50,460 bases of DNA from JBCDAP01 sp038747915 (lineage in GTDB: Bacteria > Planctomycetota > Phycisphaerae > Phycisphaerales > UBA1924), in NCBI GenBank assembly GCA_038747915.1, contig JBCDJJ010000018.1, positions 1 to 50,460 on the forward strand, written 5' to 3'. The position numbers and the translations under genes are program-made. Positions 36,401-44,269 of this stretch are shown here, piece after piece. Every line of letters begins with the position of its first letter. Positions within the stretch are counted from its first letter, which is position 1. Below the pieces are notes generated by a model that made no database searches, had not been told where the DNA came from, and saw only the letters and a list, made by a program, of their open reading frames with translations.

Positions 36401-37945
36401 AACGAGGTCTCGGTGCCTATGGAAGAAGGAGAGGGCGAGGTGCTCGTCGCGCTGAAGCGCAACGGCGAGGTGCTCATCCTCGACGACAAGGGCCGCGAGC
36501 TCGAGAAGCACAAGGTGCCCTACGGCGCCGTGCTCCCGATCTCCAACGGGGCGACGGTGGCTCGCGGCGATCAGTTGGTGAAGTGGGACCCCCACCGCGA
36601 CCCGATTCTGGCTGAGAAGTCGGGCTCGGTGCAGTTCGTCGACATCGAACTCAACGAGACCGTGCGCGAGGAGGATGCGGGTCAGGGCCGCAAGGCGCTC
36701 GTGGTCATCGAGCACAAGGGTGAGAAGCACCCGGCCATCAACGTGGTCGACAAGGACGGCAACATCCTCGACTTCCACTACCTGCCCGCCAAGGCCCGTA
36801 TCGAGGTGACCGACGGTCAGGACATCCTTGCCGGCCAGATGCTCGCGCGCAAGCCTCGGGGCTCCGCGGGCTCGCAGGACATCACGGGTGGTCTGCCGCG
36901 TGTGACCGAGATCTTCGAGGCCCGCAAGCCCAAGGAACCTGCGGTGATGGCGGAGATCTCGGGCAAGGTTGAGATCCTCTCCGACAAGCGCAAGGGCAAG
37001 ATGACCATCCGCGTGCTGAGCGAGTCGGGCATCGAGAAGGACCACCACGTCCCTCAGGACCGCCACCTGCTCGTCCACTCGGGCGACGAGGTCGCTGCCG
37101 GCGATCCACTGATCGATGGCCCTCTCGTTCCGCACGACATCCTGCGGATCAAGGGCGACGATGCCCTCTACTCGTACATGCTCGACGAGGTGCAGAACGT
37201 TTACCGTGCCCAGGGCGTGCCGATCAACGACAAGCACATCGAGGTGATTCTGGCGCAGATGCTCCGCAAGCTGCGCGTGGAAAACCCCGGCGACACCAAG
37301 TTCCTGCCGCACGAGGTTGTGGACAAGGTGGCGTTCCGCAAGGAGAACAACCGTGTGGCCGACCTCGGCCGCGTGAGCGAAGCGGGCGGCACCGACCTCA
37401 CCGTCGGTCAGTTGTACACGCGGGACGAGATCCGTGAGGCCAACGCGAAGGCCGAGGCCGAGGGCCTCGACCCCGCCAAGGCCAAGAAGGCTCGGGCCGC
37501 GACCGGCCGCACGCTGCTGCTGGGCATCACGAAAGCCTCGCTGCAGTCCGACTCGTTCCTCTCGGGTGCGAGCTTCCAGGAGACCACCAAGGTGCTCACC
37601 GAGGCTTCCCTCAAGGGTGCGCGCGATGACCTCATCGGACTCAAGGAGAACGTGCTGCTGGGGCACCTGATCCCAGCGGGCACGGGCTTCCGGCCCTACC
37701 ACAACATGGAGCTGCGTCACCTCGGTGCGCCGCCCGTTGCTGAGCTCGAGGACGAGGACGCCATGCGTGCCGAAGCCGCCGAGGAGGCCGAGCGCCTGGG
37801 GGCTCGCTCCGATGAGCCGACCCTGAGCCCAGCGGACCTATCCGAGGTGCTCATCGGGGGCGGCAACGACGACGATGCGGAACCCGCCCCGGCTCCCACA
37901 GCGGTCTCTCCGGCAACCCCAACGACCGAAGGTACCCCCGGCTGA
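33476..37945 (+). CDS. rpoC: RNA polymerase beta' subunit
   Basis: The 1489-residue product is the catalytic beta' subunit. The N-terminal zinc ribbon is complete ([20 protein letters not shown]), followed by [20 protein letters not shown]. The active-site motif [10 protein letters not shown] that binds the catalytic magnesium is at 453-462. [20 protein letters not shown] and the bridge/trigger region ([36 protein letters not shown]) are clear. The second zinc site cysteines (NDCGSKRG and further) are partly visible. It ends in an acidic Ala/Pro-rich tail. The ATG begins the typical [17 protein letters not shown]. mutM follows after 30 bases. Confidence 0.98.
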   Translation: [1489 protein letters not shown]

Positions 37946-37975
37946 CCGAGGGCCTCGCTTCACTGGTTTCTGCAC

Positions 37976-38869
37976 GTGCCCGAGCTGCCCGAGGTTGAGC
38001 ACCTGCGCCGGTCGCTCGAACCGGTGCTGCTCGGCAGACACGTTGTCCGGGTGACCGTGCATCGCCGCGACATCGTGTGCACACCTGACGACCCGCCGGG
38101 AGGGTTCTCACGCCAGAGCGGTGGCATTGCCCACGCGTCACCGCGCATCGTCCGACGAGCGGAACTCCTGCTCGATGCCGAGATCAGCGCGCTGGAGCGT
38201 CACGGCAAGCGTCTTGCCATCCTGTCGAATCATGGCGATGGGCCGGCCTTGGATGCACACCTTGGCATGACCGGCCAGCTTATCCACCTGGCCAAGGGGC
38301 ACCGTCTCACCAGCCAATCACACATTCATGTGTCGTGGCGCCTCTCTGATGGGTCTCGGCTGGTGTATAGGGACGCCAGGCGGTTCGGCGGCATCTGGAC
38401 ATGCCGCGACCGAGAGGACCTCCAGACGCGACGCTGGGGCCCTCTGGGGCCCGATGCCCTCACAGCGTCTTCCGCGGAGCTGATCACCCGCACGAAACGC
38501 ACCAGGCGGCCTGTGAAGGCCGCTCTGCTTGACCAAACCGTCCTCGCGGGTGTGGGAAACATCTACGCCGATGAGTCGCTGCACCGAGCCCGCCTGTCGC
38601 CGTTCATGCTGGCGTGCGACCTCACGGCGGCCGACTGGTGTGCGCTCGTCGAGGCGCTTCGCGTTGTCCTCAATCAAGCCATCGTTGCTGGCGGATCCAC
38701 GATCCGTGACTATGTGGATGGCATGGGGAGAACTGGCGTGCATCAAATCCGGCATGCTGTCTACGGACAAGCGGGAAAGCCCTGTACACGGTGCGGGGCC
38801 CGACTTCGATCCGCCCGAATAGGGCAGAGACAAACCGTGTGGTGCGCTGCTTGTCAGCCCGGTCCCTAG
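37976..38869 (+). CDS. mutM: Formamidopyrimidine-DNA glycosylase (Fpg/MutM)
   Basis: This base-excision repair enzyme removes 8-oxoguanine and ring-opened purines and cuts at the abasic site. The GTG start gives MPELPEVEHLRRSLEP, whose Pro2/Glu3 are the catalytic residues. Other family marks are LDAHLGMTGQL, YRDARRFGGIW, LLDQTVLAGVGNIYADESLH (helix-two-turn-helix), and the C-terminal zinc finger CTRCGARL ... CAACQ. The 297 residues are a little longer than the usual 270, with an insertion near 35-50. It lies 30 bases after rpoC and could be in the same transcript, which is unusual. Confidence 0.95.
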   Translation: MPELPEVEHLRRSLEPVLLGRHVVRVTVHRRDIVCTPDDPPGGFSRQSGGIAHASPRIVRRAELLLDAEISALERHGKRLAILSNHGDGPALDAHLGMTGQLIHLAKGHRLTSQSHIHVSWRLSDGSRLVYRDARRFGGIWTCRDREDLQTRRWGPLGPDALTASSAELITRTKRTRRPVKAALLDQTVLAGVGNIYADESLHRARLSPFMLACDLTAADWCALVEALRVVLNQAIVAGGSTIRDYVDGMGRTGVHQIRHAVYGQAGKPCTRCGARLRSARIGQRQTVWCAACQPGP

Positions 38870-39320
38870 ATCGAGTAGCAAGCACTCATGCACAATTGAT
38901 CCCCAAATCCTTGGGAGTCCGTGGTTTGCAGATCACGGTGCGATGTCATGGTTGCGCTAACTCACTCTATTGAAGAAGAATCTATCAGGAATAGAAGAAG
39001 AGGGTGGCATTTTGGGGAAATCTATGCAGTGGTGTGTCGTAAAGACTTAATTTTCAATAATTTACCTTTCATGATCAAATGTGGTGTATTGATGATCGGC
39101 CTGGTCATCTCGATCAAATGGCGCCTCACCGAGGGGAATTGTTCAGGTCGCGCAAAGCGATTTCGCGCTTTGCCTGCGTGCAGAGAACACCGCGGGCACC
39201 ACCAAGCGCCGAGTTATCCACCTTGCGCGGTCGTTGGGGTGTCCGCATCAACCCACATGTATGCATAGCACCTGGCCTGCCAGAACAGATATCCACTCGA
39301 TTAGGGGGAGGAACTTCTGA
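38870..39320. other. AT-rich gene-free region, candidate replication origin
   Basis: This 451-base gap between mutM and the 3' end of dnaA stands out in base composition: by my count 38 of 50 bases at 39041-39090 are A or T, in an otherwise GC-rich window. It holds a near-consensus DnaA box, TTATCCACC (39214-39222), a weaker ATATCCACT (39289-39297), and a hairpin GCAAAGCG/CGCTTTGC (39152-39173). An AT-rich block beside DnaA boxes and dnaA is the usual layout of oriC. Only two imperfect boxes are visible, so this is a candidate. No protein-coding frame looks real. Confidence 0.4.
39214..39222 (+). promoter_or_regulatory. DnaA-box-like site
   Basis: TTATCCACC differs from the DnaA box TTATCCACA at the last base only. 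It lies about 100 bases downstream of the 3' end of dnaA, at the right edge of the AT-rich block. A second, weaker match is at 39289-39297. Confidence 0.4.
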
Positions 39321-40814
39321 TCACACCGAACGATCTGCGAACTCGGGTGCGCCGATCTGGCGCTCCAGCGCATCGAGCACTCTGGAAAACTCGTCGTCAG
39401 CGTCTCGACGGTGCTTGATCGTCTTCACAGCGTGCATCACCGTGGTGTGGTCGCGACCACCGAAATATCCCCCGATTTCTTCGAGTGAGTAGCGGGTGTG
39501 CTTCCGGGCCAGGTACATGCAGACCTGACGGGGGTGCGCAATAGATTTGTGGCGACGGCGGGATTGGAGTTCGGTGATCTTCACATCGAAGTGGTCGGTC
39601 ACCGCGTCGATGATCTGGCTGATCGTCGGCTCGGGGCGGACATCTGGGGCCTGGTCGTCCAGGGCCAGGCGGGCCAGCCGCACGTCGATCGCGCACTCGT
39701 CGATCTGTGCCTGCATTTGGATCCGCGTGATCGCCCCTTCCAGCTCCCGCACGTTCGTCTCGATCCGGCCCGCGATGTATTGGGCCACCGCATCGGGGAT
39801 ATCCACACCACGCAGGCGAGCCTTCTGGCGCACGATCTCGATCCGGGTTTCGTACAGCGTCGGGTTCATCTGGACGACGAGCCCCGATTGGAATCGCGAG
39901 ACGAGCCGAGCTTCCAAATCGGGGATCTCGTGCGGTGGCGCGTCCGACGACAGCACGATCTGCTGCCCGCCCTGGAACAGCGTGTTAAACGTGTGGAAGA
40001 ACTCCTCTTGCGTGCGCTCGAGCCGTGTCAGGAAGTGAACATCGTCGATGACGAGGCAGTCCACCTCGTCGCGGAAATGGTGGCGGAACTCGTTCATGCG
40101 TCCGGCTTGCACCGCGTCGGCGAAGTCGGTCGAGAACTGCTCGCAGGATGTGTAGTGGATCCGGAACCCGGGCAGGTTTCGCAAGAACGTGAGACAGATG
40201 GCCTGAAGCAGGTGGGTCTTCCCGAGTCCTACGCCGCCATGGATGAAGAGCGGGTTGTAGGCCGTTGCGGGGTGGCCGGCGACCGCGAGTGCAGCGGCGT
40301 GAGCGAGGCGGTTCTCGGGGCCGATCACGAAGTTCTCGAACGAGTAGTCGGGATTGATCCGCAGCCCGGCGGACTCCCCCACAAGCTCGGCCCGGCTCGG
40401 CATGATCGCAGGTGTTGGCGTGTGACCGGTATGCACGCGGCCGTTCCCTGATGCCTCGAAGCTGTGGTGTGATCCCCCATCCACAGGTTTTGACTCGGCT
40501 TCGGTCTCGGGCATGGCGCGGCGGGAAGCAGCGCTCGGCGCCTCGCGCCTCGGTTCGAACGGATCATCGGGCCCCAGGAAGCGCACCGTCATCAGTCGTC
40601 CGGTGACGGTTTGGAACGCTTCGTCAAAGAAGCTCGCGCACTCGTGCTGGAGGTAACTCTGCTGAACGGGTTCGGCCACCCGTAGCAGCGCGACGTTGGT
40701 CTCGATGTCGAGCGGCGCAATATCCTGGAACCACTTGCGACACACATCCGGGTGTGCGTGGCGCAGATGCCCGAGCACGTGTTCCCAGAGTTCGCTGTCA
40801 GCAGAACGCGTCAT
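39321..40814 (-). CDS. dnaA: Chromosomal replication initiator protein DnaA
   Basis: DnaA opens the replication origin and is an ATPase of the AAA+ class. The 497-residue product has domain I (WEHVLGHLRHAHPDVCRKWFQ), a linker at about 85-150 rich in Ser/Glu/Pro, and the AAA+ core starting YSFENFVIGPENRLAHAAALA. Walker A GGVGLGKT is at 193-200 and Walker B LVIDD at 254-258, with LVSRFQSGLVV and the sensor segments. The DNA-binding helix-turn-helix YSLEEIGGYFGGRDHTTV is at about 442-459. No dnaN follows; mutM lies beyond the AT-rich gap instead. Confidence 0.97.
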   Translation of the reverse strand: MTRSADSELWEHVLGHLRHAHPDVCRKWFQDIAPLDIETNVALLRVAEPVQQSYLQHECASFFDEAFQTVTGRLMTVRFLGPDDPFEPRREAPSAASRRAMPETEAESKPVDGGSHHSFEASGNGRVHTGHTPTPAIMPSRAELVGESAGLRINPDYSFENFVIGPENRLAHAAALAVAGHPATAYNPLFIHGGVGLGKTHLLQAICLTFLRNLPGFRIHYTSCEQFSTDFADAVQAGRMNEFRHHFRDEVDCLVIDDVHFLTRLERTQEEFFHTFNTLFQGGQQIVLSSDAPPHEIPDLEARLVSRFQSGLVVQMNPTLYETRIEIVRQKARLRGVDIPDAVAQYIAGRIETNVRELEGAITRIQMQAQIDECAIDVRLARLALDDQAPDVRPEPTISQIIDAVTDHFDVKITELQSRRRHKSIAHPRQVCMYLARKHTRYSLEEIGGYFGGRDHTTVMHAVKTIKHRRDADDEFSRVLDALERQIGAPEFADRSV

Positions 40815-41026
40815 CGCACACCGATCACGAACCTTCTCCGCCTACGCGCAGAAGGAAATCCTGACACCCACGCACCAAGGATGAGCGGGACGTTGGCCGT
40901 TGTCGACCGTGGCGTCCGGTGCTCTCCACCGCGCGACACTTTGCCGAGCGCCGCATCGCGAGAACATACCGATGGCCTGCGTGCGATGTCAACGCGAATC
41001 ACGTGTTTTCGTGTGCGCATTGCAGG
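40815..41026 (-). promoter_or_regulatory. Upstream region of dnaA
   Basis: This 212-base gap lies between the dnaA start and the end of the tRNase Z-like gene, which is on the same strand. A hairpin pairs CCTTCT (40832-40837) with AGAAGG (40850-40855) in the dnaA leader. No perfect DnaA box was seen here, so autoregulation by DnaA is not supported by this sequence. Confidence 0.3.
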
Positions 41027-41968
41027 TTACGCGGTGTGCGCCGCGCGTTGTCGCTCTCGTTCGGCACGCTCCGCATCCGCCATCTGTCGTTCGTACCGGG
41101 CCTTATTGCCCCGATGATCCATCAGAAATTCAACACGGCGAGCGTGTTCGTGTCCGACGCGATTCCGTAACGCCTTTCGCGCTTCGGCGATGTTCGACCG
41201 GCGCGAAAGATGCATCAGTACGAGCGTCTCGCACTCGAGCATCGGCAGCCACTCGGCGATGTCCTCGATGTGCAGGTGTTTGCCAACTCGTGATCGGTCC
41301 TTGTGTTCGTGATCGACGAAGGTGCACTCGGCGATGACAATTGTCGCTTTTCGCACATCTTCACGCAGCAATGGACCACCGGGCAGTGTGTCGGTCAGAT
41401 ACGCCACCTGCGGCACTTCGAGCCAGTACGTGATTTCCGTGCCGCCATCCTTGAGCTGACGCAGTTGTTCCTGTGTCAGCTCCCGGAACTCTTCCCTGAG
41501 TTTGGAGCGTTTCTCGTAGATCACATACCCTGCGCAGGGGACGGTGTGTTCCAGCTCCATCATGCGGATGTAGAACGAGTTCTTGATCTCATAGTCGGTG
41601 CCCGGGGCGATCGGGATCAGTTCGTACGGCGTCCGCTGGGCCTCTAGGTCGTTGAAACCACGGAGCATGCGTTCCATTGGTTTGGCGAGGGACTCGTGGC
41701 AGATGATGGCGCCGTTTCCCATGCCTTGGAAGCGCCGCTGCGAGATGTAGTAGGCCAAGCCGCCAACGTGGTCCATATGGCCGTGCGACACCGCGACGTA
41801 CTTGCTCGCCAGGGCGGCACGAGGGCACACACCCATGTCGAAGCACACATCGAGTTCGGGGACCTGGATGCACGTCGCTTCGCCAGCGATCGATGTGCCC
41901 TGCACCCGATAGGGTGGGCAGTAGAGGAAGCCGAGCGAGGGCTCGCGTGCGGGGGGCTTTGGAATCAC
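41027..41968 (-). CDS. tRNase Z-like metallo-beta-lactamase hydrolase
   Basis: The 313-residue product is a metallo-beta-lactamase fold hydrolase of the RNase Z/ElaC group, which trims tRNA 3' ends. The zinc-binding motif SHGHMDH is at 61-67, downstream of VCFDMGVCPRA. Further ligands are probably in HTVPCAGYVI, ECTFVDHEHK and MHLSRRSN. The start is the GTG at 41968, because GGAGGAG precedes it with good spacing; 68 extra upstream codons are Arg/Pro-rich and would overlap the divergent gatC. The protein resembles the short plant-type form; whether it processes tRNA is inferred. It precedes dnaA on the same strand. Confidence 0.83.
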   Translation of the reverse strand: MIPKPPAREPSLGFLYCPPYRVQGTSIAGEATCIQVPELDVCFDMGVCPRAALASKYVAVSHGHMDHVGGLAYYISQRRFQGMGNGAIICHESLAKPMERMLRGFNDLEAQRTPYELIPIAPGTDYEIKNSFYIRMMELEHTVPCAGYVIYEKRSKLREEFRELTQEQLRQLKDGGTEITYWLEVPQVAYLTDTLPGGPLLREDVRKATIVIAECTFVDHEHKDRSRVGKHLHIEDIAEWLPMLECETLVLMHLSRRSNIAEARKALRNRVGHEHARRVEFLMDHRGNKARYERQMADAERAERERQRAAHTA

Positions 41969-42060
41969 CGTGGAATCTCCTCCGTCGGCGGTTGCGCCGG
42001 CGGGTCGGGGTGTGGACGAATCGATTTCGACAAGCAATATAGGCCCAATCCTCGGTGGGT

Positions 42061-42405
42061 ATGATCGCCCGCATGGCGAGTTCGGAGATCGCGGGCGTAC
42101 CGGGCCCCTCGGCCGAGGATGTTCAGCGGGTCGCCTCGCTCGCACGGCTCGACCTGTCCGAGCGGGCGGCAACTGCCCTCGCTCATGATCTGGCCGCGAT
42201 CCTCGGGCACGTCAACCGCCTGACCGAGCTCGATGTCGCCGGTGTCGAACCCATGACGAGCCCGATCGAACCGGGGAACCGGTGGGCCGACGGTGAGACG
42301 CCCGGGCCGACGCTTCCCGCGGAGACCGTCTCTGCCCTTGCTCCTGCAGCGGAGGGGCCGTTCATCGCGGTTGCCAAGGTGCTCGGCGACGGACCGGGGG
42401 CCTGA
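42061..42405 (+). CDS. gatC: Glutamyl/aspartyl-tRNA amidotransferase subunit C
   Basis: GatC is the small scaffold subunit that holds GatA and GatB together in the tRNA-dependent amidotransferase. The product (about 114 residues) shows the family start SAEDVQRVASLARLDLSERA, the LAAILGHVNRLTELDVAGVEP core and a C-terminal FIAVAKVLG matching the family's FxVPKVL. Starts at 42055 (GTG), 42061 (ATG) and 42073 (ATG) are all possible and no ribosome binding site decides; the first ATG is given. gatA follows after 3 bases. Confidence 0.9.
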   Translation: MIARMASSEIAGVPGPSAEDVQRVASLARLDLSERAATALAHDLAAILGHVNRLTELDVAGVEPMTSPIEPGNRWADGETPGPTLPAETVSALAPAAEGPFIAVAKVLGDGPGA

Positions 42406-42408
42406 GCC

Positions 42409-43857
42409 GTGGTGGGCGCCCGGATCGCGGAGGATGTGGCGACGGGTGTCCGATCGGCGACCGAGGTGGTCCGCGGCGCCCTCGAGGCGATCCATCGTCA
42501 GAACGCCGACCTCGGGGCCTTCCTGCAGGTGTTCGATGAGCACGCCACCCGGCGAGGTGCGGAGATCGACGCGATGCGGGCCGGTGGCCAATCGCTCGGG
42601 CCGCTCGCTGGTGTCCCCGTTGCGGTCAAGGACAACATGGCGCTGGATCACGGGCGGACCACCTGCAGCTCGCGATTCCTCGAGCACTACGAATCGCCGT
42701 ACACCGCCACGGCTGTCCAGCGACTCATCGATGCCGGCGCGGTGATCGTCGGAAAAACCTCGCTCGACGAGTTCGCGATGGGCAGCTCGTGCGAGCGGTG
42801 CGCCTTCGGCGGCGCGCGTAACCCGCACGATCTCGACCGCGTGCCCGGCGGTTCGTCGGGCGGGTCGGCGGCGGCGGTGGCAGCGGAGATGGTGCCCATC
42901 GCGCTGGGGTCCGACACAGGCGGCTCGATCCGTCAGCCCGCTGCGTTCTGCGGTGCTGTGGGTCTCAAACCCACCTACGGCCGTGTCTCGCGGTACGGCC
43001 TGGTGGCCTTTGCCAGCTCGCTCGACCAGATCGGCCCGATCACACACAGTGTGCGCGATGCCGCGCTGACATTGAATGCCATCGCGGGGCTCGATCCGCA
43101 GGATTCGACCTCGGCCGATGTGGCGGTCGAGGACTTCGGTGCGCAGCTCGGCGATGGTGTAGACGGGGTGCGGATTGCGCTGATTGGCTCGTGCCTGAGC
43201 GACGACAACCACCCCGCGGTGAACGAGGCCGTCTGCGCCGGTGCGGCGACGCTTGAGTCGGCAGGGGCCACGATTGTCGAGGCGGAGTTGCCGCATCTGA
43301 GCTACGCGATCGACGCGTATTACGTGGTGGCTCCCGCGGAGGCTTCCAGCAACCTCGCCCGGTTCGACGGTGTTCGGTATGGCCGCCGAGCGGACATTAG
43401 TCCGACCGCCGGCGAGGGCCTCGTGGACCTGTACGAGCGGTCGCGGAGCGAGGGCTTTGGCGACGAGGTGCAGCGGCGCATCATTCTTGGCACGTATGTG
43501 CTTTCTGCCGGCTACTACGACGCGTACTACGCGCGCGCGCTCAAGACGCGGCGACTGATCAAGCAAGACTTCGATCGACTCTTCGAGCGCGGCACCGGCG
43601 GGCCCGAGGTGGATGCGGTGTTGCTTCCGACGACGCCGGGCCCGGCGTTTCGACGTGGTGCGATCGCGGATCCGGTGGAGATGTATCTGCAGGACATCTA
43701 CACGGTCGCAGCGAATATGGCGGGCCTCCCGGCGATCAGCATGCCGACGAGTTCGGTTGACATTGAAGGGAGCGCACTCCCGATCGGTGTTCAGTTGATC
43801 GGTGATGTGTTCGAGGAGGCGAAGCTGCTGCGTGTTGCGGCGGCGTTGGAGGGATGA
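42409..43857 (+). CDS. gatA: Glutamyl/aspartyl-tRNA amidotransferase subunit A
   Basis: GatA is the glutaminase that releases ammonia for conversion of Glu-tRNA(Gln) and Asp-tRNA(Asn) to the amidated forms. The 482-residue product carries the amidase signature: Lys of VAVKDNMAL, the double-serine stretch PGGSSGGSAAAVAAEM and LGSDTGGSIRQPAAFCG, followed by GLKPTYGRVSRYGLVAFASS. The C-terminus (NMAGLPAISMP, GVQLIGDVFEE) is typical. It starts at the GTG at 42409, 3 bases past gatC. gatB is not in the window. Asparagine or glutamine charging by the indirect route is implied. Confidence 0.96.
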   Translation: MVGARIAEDVATGVRSATEVVRGALEAIHRQNADLGAFLQVFDEHATRRGAEIDAMRAGGQSLGPLAGVPVAVKDNMALDHGRTTCSSRFLEHYESPYTATAVQRLIDAGAVIVGKTSLDEFAMGSSCERCAFGGARNPHDLDRVPGGSSGGSAAAVAAEMVPIALGSDTGGSIRQPAAFCGAVGLKPTYGRVSRYGLVAFASSLDQIGPITHSVRDAALTLNAIAGLDPQDSTSADVAVEDFGAQLGDGVDGVRIALIGSCLSDDNHPAVNEAVCAGAATLESAGATIVEAELPHLSYAIDAYYVVAPAEASSNLARFDGVRYGRRADISPTAGEGLVDLYERSRSEGFGDEVQRRIILGTYVLSAGYYDAYYARALKTRRLIKQDFDRLFERGTGGPEVDAVLLPTTPGPAFRRGAIADPVEMYLQDIYTVAANMAGLPAISMPTSSVDIEGSALPIGVQLIGDVFEEAKLLRVAAALEG

Positions 43858-43963
43858 GGAATTCACGTCATCCCGCTGTGTGATGGGCGATTGCCGTTTT
43901 TCTCCTGGGGATCTTTCTCATCGGCCGTAGGGGTACACGGCGGTCCATGCAGCGATAGATGCG

Positions 43964-44269
43964 GTGTTGTTGATGCTCATGCCGACTGGTTATGACATTG
44001 CGCAGTGGTGGGGCCAGGGAGTTGGACTCGAGTTCTTGGGTTCAGCCTGCTACGCCACCTTTCACCTCATATCCGATACCTTGTGGAATGTGCTCCCGAG
44101 GGTGGGGATTGAGTCATCAGCGGTCTACTGGATTGATATCACTATTGGTGTTGGTGCGACAGTGTTCCTCGTCGCCACCACGAGGCTGAAATCAGGGCGG
44201 CACTGGCTCGCTGCGCTACTTGGCCCGCGTACTGTGACGTCGAGCTTGAACTCTGAGGATGAACGATGA
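43964..44269 (+). CDS. Small membrane protein upstream of sod, unknown
   Basis: The 101-residue product has about two hydrophobic segments (GVGLEFLGSACYATFHLI and VYWIDITIGVGATVFLVATT), no recognised family and a charged tail. Its stop overlaps the ATG of the superoxide dismutase gene (ATGA), which argues that it is real and co-translated. The start is uncertain: GTG at 43964, or ATG at 43973 or 43979. The codon composition is less GC-biased than that of its neighbours. Confidence 0.5.
   Translation: MLLMLMPTGYDIAQWWGQGVGLEFLGSACYATFHLISDTLWNVLPRVGIESSAVYWIDITIGVGATVFLVATTRLKSGRHWLAALLGPRTVTSSLNSEDER

Noticed and set aside
33416..37720. Open frames of about 800 and 460 codons antisense to rpoC
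   Set aside because: They are shadows of a strongly biased GC-rich gene; the sense strand encodes an intact beta' subunit.
38921..39268. 115-codon open frame in the AT-rich gap near dnaA
   Set aside because: It has no family resemblance, odd composition and no ribosome binding site; the region is better explained as a noncoding candidate origin.
41965..43866. 633-codon frame antisense to gatC-gatA
   Set aside because: The sense strand carries unmistakable amidotransferase subunits.
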